Assembly: GCA_003993805.1 (NCBI GenBank)
Contig: RSEF01000004.1
Span: 75,985,670 to 76,049,669, forward strand
DNA: 64,000 bases
DNA from: Himantopus leucocephalus
Taxonomy: Eukaryota; Chordata; Aves; Charadriiformes; Recurvirostridae
Direction of reading: 5' to 3'
Shown: in pieces, positions 37,141-48,965 of the stretch
How the letters are laid out: each line of letters starts with the position of its first letter
Position numbering within the stretch: the stretch's first letter is position 1
The notes under the pieces: model-generated
Databases searched by the model: none
Told to the model about the DNA's origin: nothing
What the model saw: the letters and a program-made list of their open reading frames with translations, nothing else
Translations under genes and position numbers: made by a program

Positions 37141-38595
37141 GAAATTGAAGAGCTTTTCCAAAGTTTATTTAATAATGACCAGCTAGCTTCTATCCACATA
37201 CAGCCACCTATACTTTGAGAATCTTAAATTTAGGAAATTAAATGAAATTGTGTAATTAAATGGGTTTTGCTGCTTTAAAATACTGCTTATGCAAGTTCTC
37301 TAAATAACAGTATGATTATGAACACAAATGTTCTTTTTTTTCTTTACATGGGTATCTGGTAGTCTTGTCAAGAAAACTTGTACGTGGTTGGTTCTTTGTA
37401 CCAGGTAAATGTTCAAAACATCATTAAGGCTTTTTCCTGGAGGGGCTGCCAAGGAAATCAGTCGACACCATAAACAACTGTTGTTCACAGGCTGTGGATC
37501 TAGGCTAGTTACTGACTGGAAGAAACTATTCAAGAACAAGAAATATCTTAGTGTGTGTCAATCTGAGAGCAGCAGTTATGTGTCCTCCTCTCTTGTAGAA
37601 TGAAAAAAAGACAAATCAGGCAGCCAAAGGCCATATTAACATGAGGGAAAGCCAGAGGTAAAAATAATGCACCTTGTTAAGAAGTAGGGCATGCTGTCTT
37701 CACTGTAGTACCATGTTGGCATGGTTACATAGCTTCTGAGTTAGAGCTGACTTGTATCTGATGGGTTCAAGGGCTGGACAGAAAGGATGTAAGTTCTTCT
37801 ACAAGTCACCCTGTGGACATGTCCTGTATCATTCAACTGTCACTGAGGTTTAAGGATGGTGGAACTTGACAATGTTCAAACAAGAACTGAATAGTCACTG
37901 TTGGAGACATAGTTTGTCTTTCCTAATCTCAGTCCTAGACAGTTCCAGTTGTATATTTTATTGAAATAATTAATCTGTAGCTTGCTTGGATTTGTGCTAG
38001 AAGAGACTTGGGAGGAAAGAAAATTATGAATCCGATTGTCATGGATTGGCATTTGCGGAAATTCTAATTTACGTTTTAAGAAAGGGTTTAAGAAATAAAA
38101 ACTCATGCATGAGCTCTGAGTTCAGGGCTTGGATAGCCAGCAGTAGAAGCCCATTCAGAAAGAGGTTTTCATACTTTTGCAAGGAGATTTTGCTTACAAC
38201 CTGTAACTTTTAATGTGACTCAGCATGGTGTACGTGTCTGATTATCTGCTACTACCACCTCTGCAACAGGGCGCAAAACATGAGTAGTGTGACAGGACAA
38301 TCAATCCAGCTGGTGCGGAATGGGGTCGGATCTGTTGTGAGTGCACAGGGCATGTATGTGGCAGATCAGCACAGATGCAACGGGGTCAAAGCATATGAGT
38401 AACAGACCCTGCTCAGTAATCCAATGCATCTTGATTGTGCAAGGTTTGCAGGGACGAGTATGGAAAACTAGAGCATGTATTCAGAATGAGGCTAGTTCTG
38501 CTGCCAGAGTTGGTTGGGGAAGTTGAGAGGTTGTAGGGCTGGTAAGGAAAATTTTACACCCTGTCCTTATTTTGAATGGAGAGATGAACAATTTC

Positions 38596-38636
38596 TTTTT
38601 TTTTTTTTTTTTNNNTTTTTTTTTTTTTTTTTTTTT
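38596..38636. repeat. Poly-T tract with NNN
   Basis: T17, then NNN at 38613-38615, then T21. The Ns mark an unresolved homopolymer, so its true length is unknown. No retrotransposon body is recognised on either side. Confidence 0.95.
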
Positions 38637-40229
38637 CCTTCACTGCTGCAAAGAAATTTCTGGTCAGAACTTCTGAAATAGCTTTAACTCTCAAAGTTAA
38701 GTGTCAATGGCTCTACTGTGCTCGTTACAGAAAGCACTTTAACTCCCTGTCAAACCACCTGCATTGTTCTGTGAAGGCAGACAGGTATTGATTTGCACAT
38801 TCAGTAATTCCTCTGAGCTATGCGGTATGCAAGAAGTGCTGTATGTTGCTATGATCTGTCTTATTTTCTTTAATTAGAACATGATGCTGGTTGAGCACAT
38901 CTTTTAAAATGTATTCTGTTCTCTGGCATTTCTTCCTCTTGATGAATTGGAGATGGGATTCTTTTTCTTGCAGCTGCTGATTTCTGTAAAAGTCGTTGAC
39001 ATCCATGTTAGTAAGCCAGGCAGTGGTTCCTTTTTTGTTAGTTTTCTAGTTCTTTTGTTAATGGATCCTAAAGCAAATGCTGTCTTTGAGGTAGGCTGAG
39101 CCGTACCAGTTTCAATTGGCTATATTTGCAGCTATTGTAAGGATAGCAACATGACAATGAGCTTCCTTTGTGTGCATTTTTCAGTAATTTGCAATTGCTC
39201 CTTGCTAAAAGATTCCTCCTATAGGAGAGCATATGTTACTTTCCTGACATATAAGGACTTGCTCCAACCATTTCTTACTGTAAACATAGGGTTCACTGAA
39301 AAAAGGTTTATCTTAGTGAAAAAAATAGAAATTAATAGTCTCATCTGATTTAAACCTTTGTAAGTCCATATCCTAACTGAGGAAGTTAGCAGACTTCACT
39401 TGATGGCATTAACACAGGTAACAGATCAGAGAATTGTACAGGGGATACTGAGCAAGTTCATCACTCTTCTTAGAAGAGATGCAAACTAAAACGTGATGAT
39501 CAACCCCATAACTCAGATGACTTCATTGATATGGTAGATTTTTATGTAACTGGTGATGAAATTTGAATTAAATTCTTACCTTAATTTAATTGTAGTAGAC
39601 ACTTGCGATATTGTCTTATTCTAACTTAAATTATGTATGTGTAACACAAACACCCTCAGATCAGAGTATATAGAAGGAAAATGATGAAATAACCTTTGCT
39701 GCAGCACATTTAGAAGTTAATGTCTCTCCTTGTTTTGTCTTTCAGTTTATAATTCTTGTATTCACACTTTTTAAAAGTACAGCCTGTTTATTATTGACGG
39801 ACCTATTGTTATTCCCTAAGATATTCCTCCAGATAAACATTATTTTCCAAGCTCATAGCAGGTATAGGATGAGGCTCGTGGGTCTCAGTCCTGCAGAGGC
39901 TTGCATGTATTTAAGTTCTTGAACTGCTTACATTAAAATATTTGAGCAAAGTTACTTCCATGAGCAGACCTATGGAGATAGTAATATAATCTGCAATTAC
40001 GTTTAGTTATGTGGGAATTTATAGAACAGAGCAATAATAGTGCTGTAATTATAATCCATAATTATTATGAAATTACATGTGTCTGTTCTGGTCTACCTCA
40101 GCTGCTACCCTATAACCAGAGTTTTTAATATGAGAGCAGAAGGTCTCCACTACTGGCAGTCATTAATATTTCTACAAAAGCAGTTCATGGGGCAAGAGAG
40201 AAATTAATCCTACTGATTACCAAATTGAT

Positions 40230-40900
40230 TAGAAGGTCTAATCATCCTCCAAGTGTATCAGTGAACAATAAAATGAAATAATTAATGTCAGGGGGTGGCC
40301 TGCTTCTGAGCAGCCATAACTTACAAAATGTTGGCCTTCAAAGTTCCTCAGAAGATTTATTATGAGAGTTTTGTCATTGTTTACAGTACGTGCTCTTTCT
40401 GTCTCTCCTGGATGAAAATACAAGAAACAGATACCTTAGAGCTGAGTTTGGTGTAATTAAAATTCCTCCATATTAGCACATTATCTTTGTGTCTTCGCTG
40501 AATGATGGTCATGGCTAGTCGCATTGTTATGTACCACAGCTCTTCACAAAACAAAAAGCTTCTCATGCAATGAATGAACTTTTTTCTAAACGCCAGCTTT
40601 TGATGAGCAACCCAGGTTGGCAATTGCTGTCTTTTCAAACTCTCGCATCAATCAGGTCCCAAGCAGTTAATTTAATCAAAAGTAGAATACGTTGCCCAAA
40701 TGAGCCAAAGCTATTTCTAGAAGAAAATGTAGCAACACTAAGCACTGAGTGTACAATAAATTACCTTATATTACTTGATGGATTATGATTATAGACTTGG
40801 AGCAGCAGCTTCACAGCAGCTGCTAGCAGTGTGGTCTCATGGAGTTTTTCCCGCAGTTCAGCTATAATAAATGTGGCCGTGTGAGAAACAGAACAATTAA
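40230..40900. promoter_or_regulatory. Candidate conserved noncoding block
   Basis: A 670-bp stretch without low complexity or repeats, with many homeodomain-type cores (CTAATCATCC, ATAATTAATG, GTAATTAAAATT, GTTAATTTAATC, TGATTATAG) and an E-box CAGCTG near 40817 inside AGCAGCAGCTTCACAGCAGCTG. Stops occur in all frames; the three frames of 61-85 codons lack any domain. The look is that of developmental enhancers in gene deserts, but no alignment supports it. Confidence 0.3.
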
Positions 40901-40999
40901 GGTTCAAGATGTATCCCCTCAATTTCACCTACTGTTGTACATCTATTTTTGTTTTATGTTTTAGGATTTATTCCTTTACCATTAGTTATCCCTTTTTGC

Positions 41000-41400
41000 T
41001 TTTTCTCCTCTCAGGGTCACCTGCATTGTGAGGCATCAGAAAGATCTTGATGCCCTTACTGATCAACAGAGTGAGATACATGCCAACTTACTCGCATTTT
41101 TTGTGTCAGATGTGAGCTCTGATAGTTGATAGTGATGAGATACAGCCCTGCACAAGTCACAGTAATGTTTTTTGGCAGGTTCTCTGAATTGTTTGTTTTT
41201 CTTAAGTTTTATTCTTGTCACTGTTGCCTAAGGCACTGTGAGCAGAGTGACAAAACAGGCAGTGCAGCTCCATTAATGAGCTACCTGAGCTGTTCATACA
41301 GGAGAGCAATCAGCCTTCTCTTATTCCCCCAGGACATTAAATTAAGGTTGACAATGCATGCATAACTGCTGCTGAGGCCTGATGACTAGGCTCAGGCCAC
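41000..41400. promoter_or_regulatory. Candidate conserved noncoding block
   Basis: Continues the previous block with moderate GC and no repeats. A homeodomain palindrome CATTAATG at 41271-41278 is framed by AGCTC (41266-41270) and GAGCT (41278-41282). AAGTCACAGTAATG lies near 41154. A CR1 inserted about 140 bp downstream marks the right edge. Function is inference. Confidence 0.28.
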
Positions 41401-41542
41401 AGTCCCCTTAATTGCATCTATACCCATAAGCCTGTAAAATAGCCTGCTTGCACCTGCTGAATGTATAGCCAGACCAATTTGGAACCATGCAGATACGTAA
41501 GTTACACTAAACATTGCTTTTGTATTTTGTAGAATGGGAATA

Positions 41543-42292
41543 CAGAACCTGACACCAAGCTGAGTGGTGTGGTTGATAAGCTAGAGGCAAGGGATGCCAT
41601 CCAGAGGGACCTCCACAGGCTGGAGAAGTGGGCCCATGAGAAAAACTCATGAAGTTCAAAAAGACCAAGTACAAGGTCCTGCACCTGGGTCAGGCCAATT
41701 CCTGGTATCTGTACAGACTCAGGGATGAATAGATTGAGAGCAGCTCAGCAGGGAACGACTTGGATATACTGGTAGATGAAAAATTAGACATGAGCTGACA
41801 ATGTGCGTTTGCAGCCCAGAAAGCCAATCGTATTCTGGGCTGTATCAAAAGAAGTGCGGCCAGCAGGTCGAGGGAGGTGATTCTGCCCCTCTACTCCACT
41901 CTGGTGATACCCCACCTGGAGTACTGTGTCCAGCTCTGGGGCCCCCAACATAAGAAGGCCATGGGCCTGTTAGATCAAGTACAGAGGAGGGCCACGAAGA
42001 TGATCAGAGGGCTGGAGCACCTCTCCTGTGAAGAAAGGCTGAGTCAGGGTTATTTAATCTGGAGAAGAGACCTTATTGTATCTTTTCAATATATAAAAGG
42101 GGCTTGTAAGAAAAATGGAGCAAGACTTTTTTTACCAGGGCCTTTAATGACAAGGACAAGGGGAGATTTAGAATAGACATAAGGAAGAAATTCTCTACTA
42201 TGAGGGTGGTGAGATATTGGAACAGGTTCCCCAGAGAAGTTGAGTGCCCCATCATTGGAAATGTTCAAGGTCAGGTTGGATGGGGCTTTGAG
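41543..42292 (+). pseudogene. CR1 ORF2 C-terminal remnant
   Basis: The end of the LINE polymerase ORF downstream of the catalytic aspartates. Recognisable in order are DTKLSGVVD (just after the FADD box, which is itself missing), a KWAHEK-like segment, LHLGQ, NRILGCIKRSAASRSR and, in one 99-codon open frame (41877-42176), PHLEYCVQLWGPQHKK and QRRATKMIRGLEHLS. Then, after a frame change, comes RIDIRKKFSTMRVVRYWNR. Stops at about 41650, 41730 and 41797 and at least one frameshift break it. The RT palm is absent, so no activity is possible. Of the three ORF2 remnants here this is the least decayed. Confidence 0.93.
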
Positions 42293-42394
42293 CAACCTGA
42301 TCTAGTGAAAGATGTCCCAGCCCATGGCAGAGGAGTTGGACTAGGTAATCTTTAAAGGTACCTTCGAACCCAAGCTATTCTACGATTCTATAAT
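41543..42394 (+). mobile_element. CR1 LINE, 850-bp 3' portion
   Basis: A plus-strand CR1 beginning within ORF2 (ACACCAAGCTGAGTGGTGTG, near 41552) and running to a well-preserved terminal repeat, CTATTCTACGATTCTATAAT, at 42375-42394. The tail has the GCCCATGGCAG signature shared with the copies at 57.3 and 63.6 kb, not the TGCTTGAGCAGG palindrome of the copies at 0.5, 2.7 and 35.9 kb. It is 5'-truncated. The left junction is at about 41540, and no clear target-site duplication is seen. Confidence 0.97.
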
Positions 42395-42639
42395 CTCTTT
42401 CTCCATGTTCAAAGAAGGTGTGGTTTTGCTCTTCTATTACTCTTTGGGCATCTTACATAGCTCATTTTACTTAGCAAGTTCTTTGCAGGGGCAGATTTAA
42501 GTATTCAGACCCATGAGACAAATTGAAGAAGTAATGAGGAGGGCATTGGTAAACTTAGATGGTGTTCAGGGAAATTATAATACTTTGCATTAAATTCATG
42601 TTACAAAGAACCTCATTGCATGTAGCAAGACATCGTTTG
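42395..42639. other. Unique sequence, nothing recognised
   Basis: Short single-copy spacer between the CR1 3' end and an E-box-rich stretch. Confidence 0.55.
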
Positions 42640-42900
42640 TTGTAAGGAGCACATGGAGATAATACACCCTGGCAAGTGCAGGTGCAGCTGCGGTTGTTCT
42701 CCTGGAGCCTCCATGCAGCAGGTGCAGAGCTGCTGGAGGTACCTGAGTACAAGCCAGTCTAGGTCCATTTGCAGTCCACCTGCATTCCCTGATCCTGCAC
42801 CTGAATTAACAAGCCATAATTAGTTATGACTCATTAGCTGTGAGTTATAAGGCTGAATTAACATGATTAGACTGCATCCAGAACTGAGTTTCAAATCTTG
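42640..42900. promoter_or_regulatory. E-box cluster, candidate enhancer
   Basis: Four copies of the CAGGTG/CACCTG E-box lie at 42679-42684, 42719-42724, 42777-42782 and 42798-42803. TAATTAG at 42817-42823 and a canonical AP-1 site TGACTCA at 42827-42833 follow within 25 bases. CAGGTG is the site preferred by ZEB/SNAI repressors and also bound by E-proteins. The density (four in 125 bp, where chance predicts well under one) is visible; the binding is inferred. No ORF crosses it convincingly. Confidence 0.4.
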
Positions 42901-44289
42901 TGCCATGATGCGTTCTGTGAACTCTGTTATCTCACCTGTCTCTGTGTTGCTGTCAGTTGGGCAGAGCACTATATTTTGCAAATGACTAACCAAGGCTTCC
43001 ATATGAAGGTTATTAATTTAAAAAAGACACCTTCCTCTGCAGATTTCTGCACCAGTGGTGCACTTTAGTCTCTGAGAGGCTTTTTAGTTCATGTGCTGTT
43101 TCCCCTTACTCTTTAAAGTGTTAATGTCTTTTGGTTGATATTACATCCTGATCCTGCTGATATTGTAGGATCAGCTCAAGGGGTGCACTTTTCTTTAGGG
43201 ATAGAAATGTTGGAAATAAAATTTCTCAACAAAATCCACAATGTTACCACGTTTCCTATTCATGTGCTTGAAGATACAGATGTTCTCACTTAATCTTAGA
43301 CTTCTGCCTACAAAACTTTCTTTACTGTTTTAGCTTTTCAGTTTTGTGTGTTACTATTTTTGTTAAGTTATGGGATTCTTAACCTCTCTTTTTTTTAAAA
43401 TCAGAAATGTTTAAACTAGAATGGGACTCATCTGTGCACATCTAGCACATATGGAATGGTATCTGAAATATCTCATGTGAAAAAGAGCTTTGCTAAAAGG
43501 AACTAAATTATGCACAGTAAAAACTGGTGTCACTGAATTAGCTGAAGGGCTTTAATAAGCTATTCTGTTTTTTTCTTTTTTCCCTTATGTTTCATAAGCT
43601 ATTAAATTCCAATATTGCAGCATTTTTTATGGCTAAATCTAGATATAGAAATTTTACCTTCCACCCCCACTGTGGATTGTTTCTTTCATTTGTAAGGAAA
43701 CATAGAAAGAAAATTAACTCGGTCTCTGGCTGCATGAGTCAGACTAGGTATCTTCCCCCTTAACTACTTACTTGTAGTGCAGAAATGGAAGAACAAGAGT
43801 TACAACAGCAGCAGTAGCAATGTGTTACTTTCAGAGGTCTCAAACCTTATCTCAGGTCAGCTGTGTGTTGGGAGGAGGAACTCCCTGACAGAACAGTAAA
43901 CCCTTTTTCTTCTGTTCTCTTTTTTCTGGCCAGCCATGATGGGTGCCCTTGTCTGTAGCGGGTGAGGGGGACAGGGTGTCTCAGACAGCACAAGCAGTCA
44001 TCTGTCCTCTCAGTCCTGATGAAAATGGATTACTTTGTGTTGTCCGTGGCATCTTTGGAGCTTCTCAGCAGACAAAAAGGGGAAAAGAAGGGGGGGGGCC
44101 TGAGCAGTTGATTAGGCAGTCTTAAAGTTGTGTAAGAACCTACATCTTGGGTACTGCCCAATAAATGTTAATAGCATAGTAAGAAGGATCTGTCTTTTTG
44201 AATATGAGTGGGCATTGCTAGAGGTTGCCATGTGTGACTTCTTGAGAGTTGGTCATCCACCCAGAGCACACTTGGCTTTGTAAAAGTGC
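42901..44289. other. Unique sequence, no gene supported
   Basis: Single-copy DNA. At 43900-43966 a strong pyrimidine tract ending in CAG precedes a 28-base block, CCATGATGGG and on, then a GTGAGG donor-like site; this is too short and unsupported to call an exon. A G9 run lies at 44090-44098. Confidence 0.5.
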
Positions 44290-44640
44290 CAATGTAACAG
44301 CAGTTGCAAACGGGATTGATCATCTGATCTTGGTGTTTTCTGTTTCATTTAAAGTGATGCAGCAGCGAACCTGAAAGAGTTAAATAACAGACGTGCCCTA
44401 ATTACAGCTGTAGTGCCTGTTTTTACAGAGGAAGCTTTAGGAGATGCACAGCTATTCGTGCCAGCTTCATCCTTCTTTGACCTCCTTCAAGCATGTACTG
44501 TTGCACATTTTCATGCCTCTGAAGTAGACAAGGATATTCTGTGAGGCAGACAATCTGCTTACTTCCCCACTGCCCCTCTGCAGAAATCTATTGCTCTGCT
44601 TTATCTGCATTGATACTCCAGCACAAGGCAGTGGTGAATT
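44290..44640. promoter_or_regulatory. Candidate conserved noncoding element
   Basis: About 350 bp without repeats ending in an A16 run (44641-44656). It has a homeodomain site TAATTA (44399-44404) directly abutting an E-box CAGCTG (44405-44410), an arrangement known from composite homeodomain-bHLH sites. No frame is open across it. Conservation is a guess from appearance. Confidence 0.3.
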
Positions 44641-46525
44641 AAAAAAAAAAAAAAAAGGATGGGAGTGAAATGTAAATAGACTTTATATTGTCTGGATATA
44701 ACCTTATACCGTTACAAAACACTTGCTTATTTTAGCCTAGCTACACTGATTATATATTGGCAGAATCATTTACTACTACTTGTGTAAAATGTAATATTAC
44801 CTTGTACCTAGGATTTACAATCTGACTTAGTACTCAGATAAGTATAGAGGAAGTAACAGTGTCTTGGGTATAACTTGCATGCTGAACAGTTCTAGAAGAA
44901 GCTTTTGCTATTAATCAGCCTTTTCCTTGTCTCAGCTTTCAACTGAGAATATTTTTAGCTGCACACCCTCACAGAATGCCTCCTTGCAGCCACAGTTCTA
45001 GGAAGTACAAGCCAGAGTTTATAGAACTTTTTCATGCTCAGAATCGTACAGTGCATTAGTTTTATTTTGCACTTATATCGTACACTGATAGAAGGCCTGC
45101 GAGTTCTCCATTGAAGAATCAAGGCTGTAGATCCATCTTTGCTGATTATGGTTAAAACTAGGCCTTCCCGAGTACAGGAATAATTAATGAATAACTGTAA
45201 TTCTTTCCCCATTATTTTCATATGTATTCAAAAGTCTTACTTTCTTCTGTGGAAGTTAGTACAAGACCAGTAATCAAAGTAGTTGACTTATTTTAAATAG
45301 TATTTGGAACTGTTAGATCATGCTTCCTTAGGAATATTCTAGCTTCATTAAAAAAAAAAACAAAACCCAAAAAACCTACCTCAGTTACTTCTGTATATTT
45401 TATTTTCCTAAAATATCTTTGAATAATTACTTCGTATCACTTCCCCCAAAATTATGACTGCTCAGGAGAAAATTGCTTCTGTAAATCAGAGTGAACTCTG
45501 AGATGTATGAATAATAAGATAACCTGTTTTCTCCTCCATTCTTACAACTTTATTTGAGAAATTAGGCATATCTGCAACCACACAATTTGATGTGATTGCC
45601 AGAGTTTAAAAGTCTTTCATCTGATTACCAATTTGTATTGTCAGGATTTTGGCCGTTGGTCCACAGTTTATTTTCCCTGGGCACTTGAATGCTTTCAATG
45701 AATAAACAGGGAACAAAAATTGTTATCAGACAGAACCCATTCACACCAAAAATAGCATTTGGAAGTCTCTGCAGTCCTATATGCAAGATCCCCCTTCAGC
45801 TTTCCAGTATCCTAATTTTGAAGGTGACCTTCACAGAGATTTAACCAGGGACTTAGTGTAACAAAAAAACGTACTTACAAGGAAAGCAGAAAACTGACTG
45901 AAAAGTGCAGCACGGCCCATCATCTGTAAGAAATACTCCGCTCTGCTTGTCGGAATTGTGCTCTGAGCACTTCTGTAAGAGTCTGATGAGACTTGACAAG
46001 TGTAATTCTGGAAGGAGACTAGAATTTTAGCCTTTATTTTTAGGCTATAAAATACTTTGGATGTTTAAAAAAGTATTTATAAAATCTAGTAGCCAATTTA
46101 AATCATTATGGTTATATGAACTGCCACAGAACGGTATTAACTTAAACCAGATAAAAGTCAGGACCTAAAAAGATTTAACATGATTATTGTGCACTTGATT
46201 ATTCTCTTGACTTTCATATTGTTTCACAGTGAAACAAAACTAAGCACTGTACATGTAAGAAATACACTGAGAAAAAGATATCACAATGGCTCTGATGTAG
46301 CAGAAAAGTCACTGAAAAAGAATAATGATGTTACCTGATGGATTGTGCTGTAGAAAAAATAGTAACCAATGAATACAGAGGAAAGAATCGCAGCAATTTA
46401 ATTAAATGTTTTACAATAAAGGAGCTTTAGTTCTAAATATAAGCTGCAAGTATTTAATTCTTTCATCTTTTAAATGACACAAAACAATGCAAATCAAATT
46501 CCAGACACATTTTATGGAGTCCCTT

Positions 46526-46546
46526 GTATTGCACATCGTGCAATAC
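46526..46546. promoter_or_regulatory. Perfect 9-bp-arm palindrome
   Basis: Arms GTATTGCAC (46526-46534) and GTGCAATAC (46538-46546) around ATC. Each arm contains TTGCAC/GTGCAA, resembling half of a C/EBP-type bZIP site, though the spacing differs from the contiguous RTTGCGYAAY consensus. Confidence 0.35.
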
Positions 46547-48658
46547 GCTTCAAATAGACTAAAAGCGCCAAAGGCATAAAATGGCAGTTGCAGCCAGGAG
46601 TCTGAAGTTTAACTCTTTTTCATTATTACTAGTGGAAGAATTGTCAATAACCTTTATGCAGCTGAAGCTTCAGTGCAATTTCCAATATAAAGGTTATAAG
46701 AGGCAGGAAACTTTCTGATTTTTTTTTTCTTTTTTACCAACATGAGTTGGGATTTTTATCTAGTTTTAATTTAGCCACACTTACTTGGTGTCCTGCATTT
46801 CTACTTCTTCTGTAGCTTCTTGTTCAGTTACATGGCCTCAACACGGACATAAATGGGATATGAGGTAATTAAGAAAGGCATGGAAATTTAAAGACATGTG
46901 AATAGGTTAGTTGTCAGCCTGTGAAAGACTTTCTCTCACAGGAAAACTTCCTCTCAGATTTTTTCAGGTAGAAAATGGAGGCCAGGAAGCCAAGTGATTG
47001 CCTTAGCTAATCGAGCCCTTTTTTGCCTGAACATCACAACAGTTTAGCCATTGAATTTATTGGCAATAATGTCACTTACATGGTTTCTGCTTGCCCTGTT
47101 TTGTTCTAGTGTCCAGGAGAAGATCATAATGGAGTTTTCTTTTCTATGTTCTAACAGCCTTTTAGGCTACTCCATGCAAAGGGGATGGAGGTACACAGCC
47201 TGGGAAGAAGCTCAGAGACTGAGCACAGTCTCTGTTCTGGATAGTCAGAAAACCAGACTGTGGGGTCTGCTGCAGATTGTACCAACCCCATAGTGTAGAT
47301 AACCTTTGAGATCTACCCAAGGTTGCCTGCCTCGCTTGGACCACTTTGCCACCTTTGAAGGATTGTGTTATAGGTACAGGTTGAAGGAGGAAAGGAAGAT
47401 AGGTGGACTTAGCGGAAAGAGACATCGGATTCACTTGCTTCTCCCAGCTACCTTTTCTTTTTTTATCTCCCTTTCGAAGAGGTATGGCAGGAACTATTGG
47501 GGTGGTTGGTAAAGGATCTCTTGAGGAAGCAGGCAGAACACAGCAAGACTGCAATTTGTACTGAGGAGCTTATGTCTTCTTTTCCCAGTAACTTTTGTTG
47601 GTGGTGTTGTCAGTCCTCATCAAACAGCCCCACTTCCTCTTCACCCCCACATCCCATTTAATCTGGGTTTGCATCTTCCCCTGAGAACTGGACCAGGCCA
47701 AAACCCAATTAGAAATTGTCTTGTCTCAAAAAGTGGTTGATAATGCACATGTAGAAAAGAAAAGTGTAAGAGAATGATTCTTAACACATCTTTCCATGAG
47801 TAGTTAGTATATTAGAAATGTATTTATTAGCTACTGCTGGATCTTGAGCTAATGCTTTCAGAGAATTATCGCCAATGTTTTCTGTGGCTCCTTTTTGAGA
47901 GATAATAGGTATAGTTAGAGATAGTTCTTTCCTTGATGTGAGCTTTTCTGTGTGCCATTTCTTATGTAGGTACTCAGGATTGACAGATGCTATTGCAGCT
48001 CTTTCCAGGCATCATTTTAAAAATCTATTTTATTATTTGCAAGTTTTTTTGAAACATTACTCACTGGCTTTCCCAGATAATTTATGACTGCTAAAGATCC
48101 TGGGGGTATTTTGCTTAATAGAACAACTATGAGACGGTCAAAAGGCTGTAAGATATTAAGGAATAGTTGGGAGGAAATGGAATGAAAAGGGAAATGTAGC
48201 ACTGGACATACCTTCCCTGCTTGTATCTGTAGTGAACCAGAGGAACTGATTAGAGAAAAAGCCTTTCCTTTCATTACTATTCAGTGAATCTTCTGTCTAT
48301 AAAAGGAAAGAATGTGAATAAGAAAGAATTCCTTCAGCCCCAAAAACAGCTAAGGAAAGGCCGATCATCTGTAGTGGAGGTTCCCACTGTTTCCAAAATT
48401 ATTATTCCACTAATGAAGACTTTTTCCTTCAGGAAATTTCAAGTTATCTGTCTGCTTCTTAACCACAAGGTGGCTGACACCCAGTTCTACAGGAATTTGT
48501 ATGGCATACATGTTTCCTTATCAGGCAAACTTAAGAGTACACTGAGGCAACAATTTTGGCCTTGCACACTAGCCCAAGGCACGTAGTATTTTGATTATTA
48601 GCAATGTTAATTTATTTTTCCTCACTATCATTTGCTCAGATGTTTTTCCTCTTCCATG

Positions 48659-48672
48659 GTTACTATAGCAAT
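48659..48672. promoter_or_regulatory. RFX X-box-like palindrome
   Basis: GTTACT-AT-AGCAAT matches two RFX half-sites (GTTRCY and RGYAAC) with a 2-nt spacer and one mismatch at the last base. It is preceded by CCATGG. Binding is inferred; no gene start is visible nearby. Confidence 0.3.
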
Positions 48673-48733
48673 GGAAATAAAGTGCAGAGAAAACACTGCT
48701 GCTTCGTCTAATGAGACTGAAGTTTACAGTGAG

Positions 48734-48965
48734 AGTGGGTTAAGCAATGGAATAGGTTTCTCAGGTTGTGTGTTCTCCATCCTTGAAGACTTTCAGACCT
48801 GAATCAAAAGGTATCTACTAATTTGTGTGTAGGTACAAAAGGCTTGTAGGCAAGAGATAAGCAACCTGATGTTGCTTTGAAGTTAGCCCTGCTTTGAGCA
48901 GGAAGTTAAACAACTTGACTTCTAGAGCTGTTTTCCATCCTAAACTTTTTCTGTGACGGTATGAT
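48734..48965 (+). mobile_element. Degraded CR1 tail
   Basis: A weak but ordered match to a CR1 3' end: TCTCCATCCTTGAAGACTTTC (48775-48795), then CCCTGCTTTGAGCAGGAAGTT (48887-48907, the palindromic tail signature), CTTCTAGAGCTGTTTTCCATCCTAAAC and finally TTTTCTGTGACGGTATGAT, a decayed terminal repeat. It lacks long exact blocks, so it is older than the other copies. Confidence 0.72.

Larger units (their letters stand above)
36274..40229. other. 4 kb without recognisable gene
   Basis: Includes a very AT-rich stretch (about 36770-37140) and a long T tract interrupted by NNN (38596-38636). A weak inverted repeat (TGTAATT/AATTACA, 40044-40077) frames AT-rich homeodomain-like sites. No frame resembles a protein. 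Confidence 0.5.
44641..48733. other. 4 kb without recognisable gene
   Basis: Starts with A16 (44641-44656). 45440-45800 and 46140-46600 look like further candidate noncoding elements (many AATTA, TGATTA and ATTTGCAT-like cores). 47150-47560 is more GC-rich and has frames on both strands (47162-47554 minus, 130 codons) without any domain I recognise. 48284-48586 is a 100-codon plus frame of unknown nature with no splice support. Confidence 0.45.

Noticed and set aside
43900..43966. 28-base microexon between a strong acceptor and GTGAGG
   Set aside because: It is too short to judge, with no neighbouring exon or recognised peptide. Similar pairs arise by chance at this scale.
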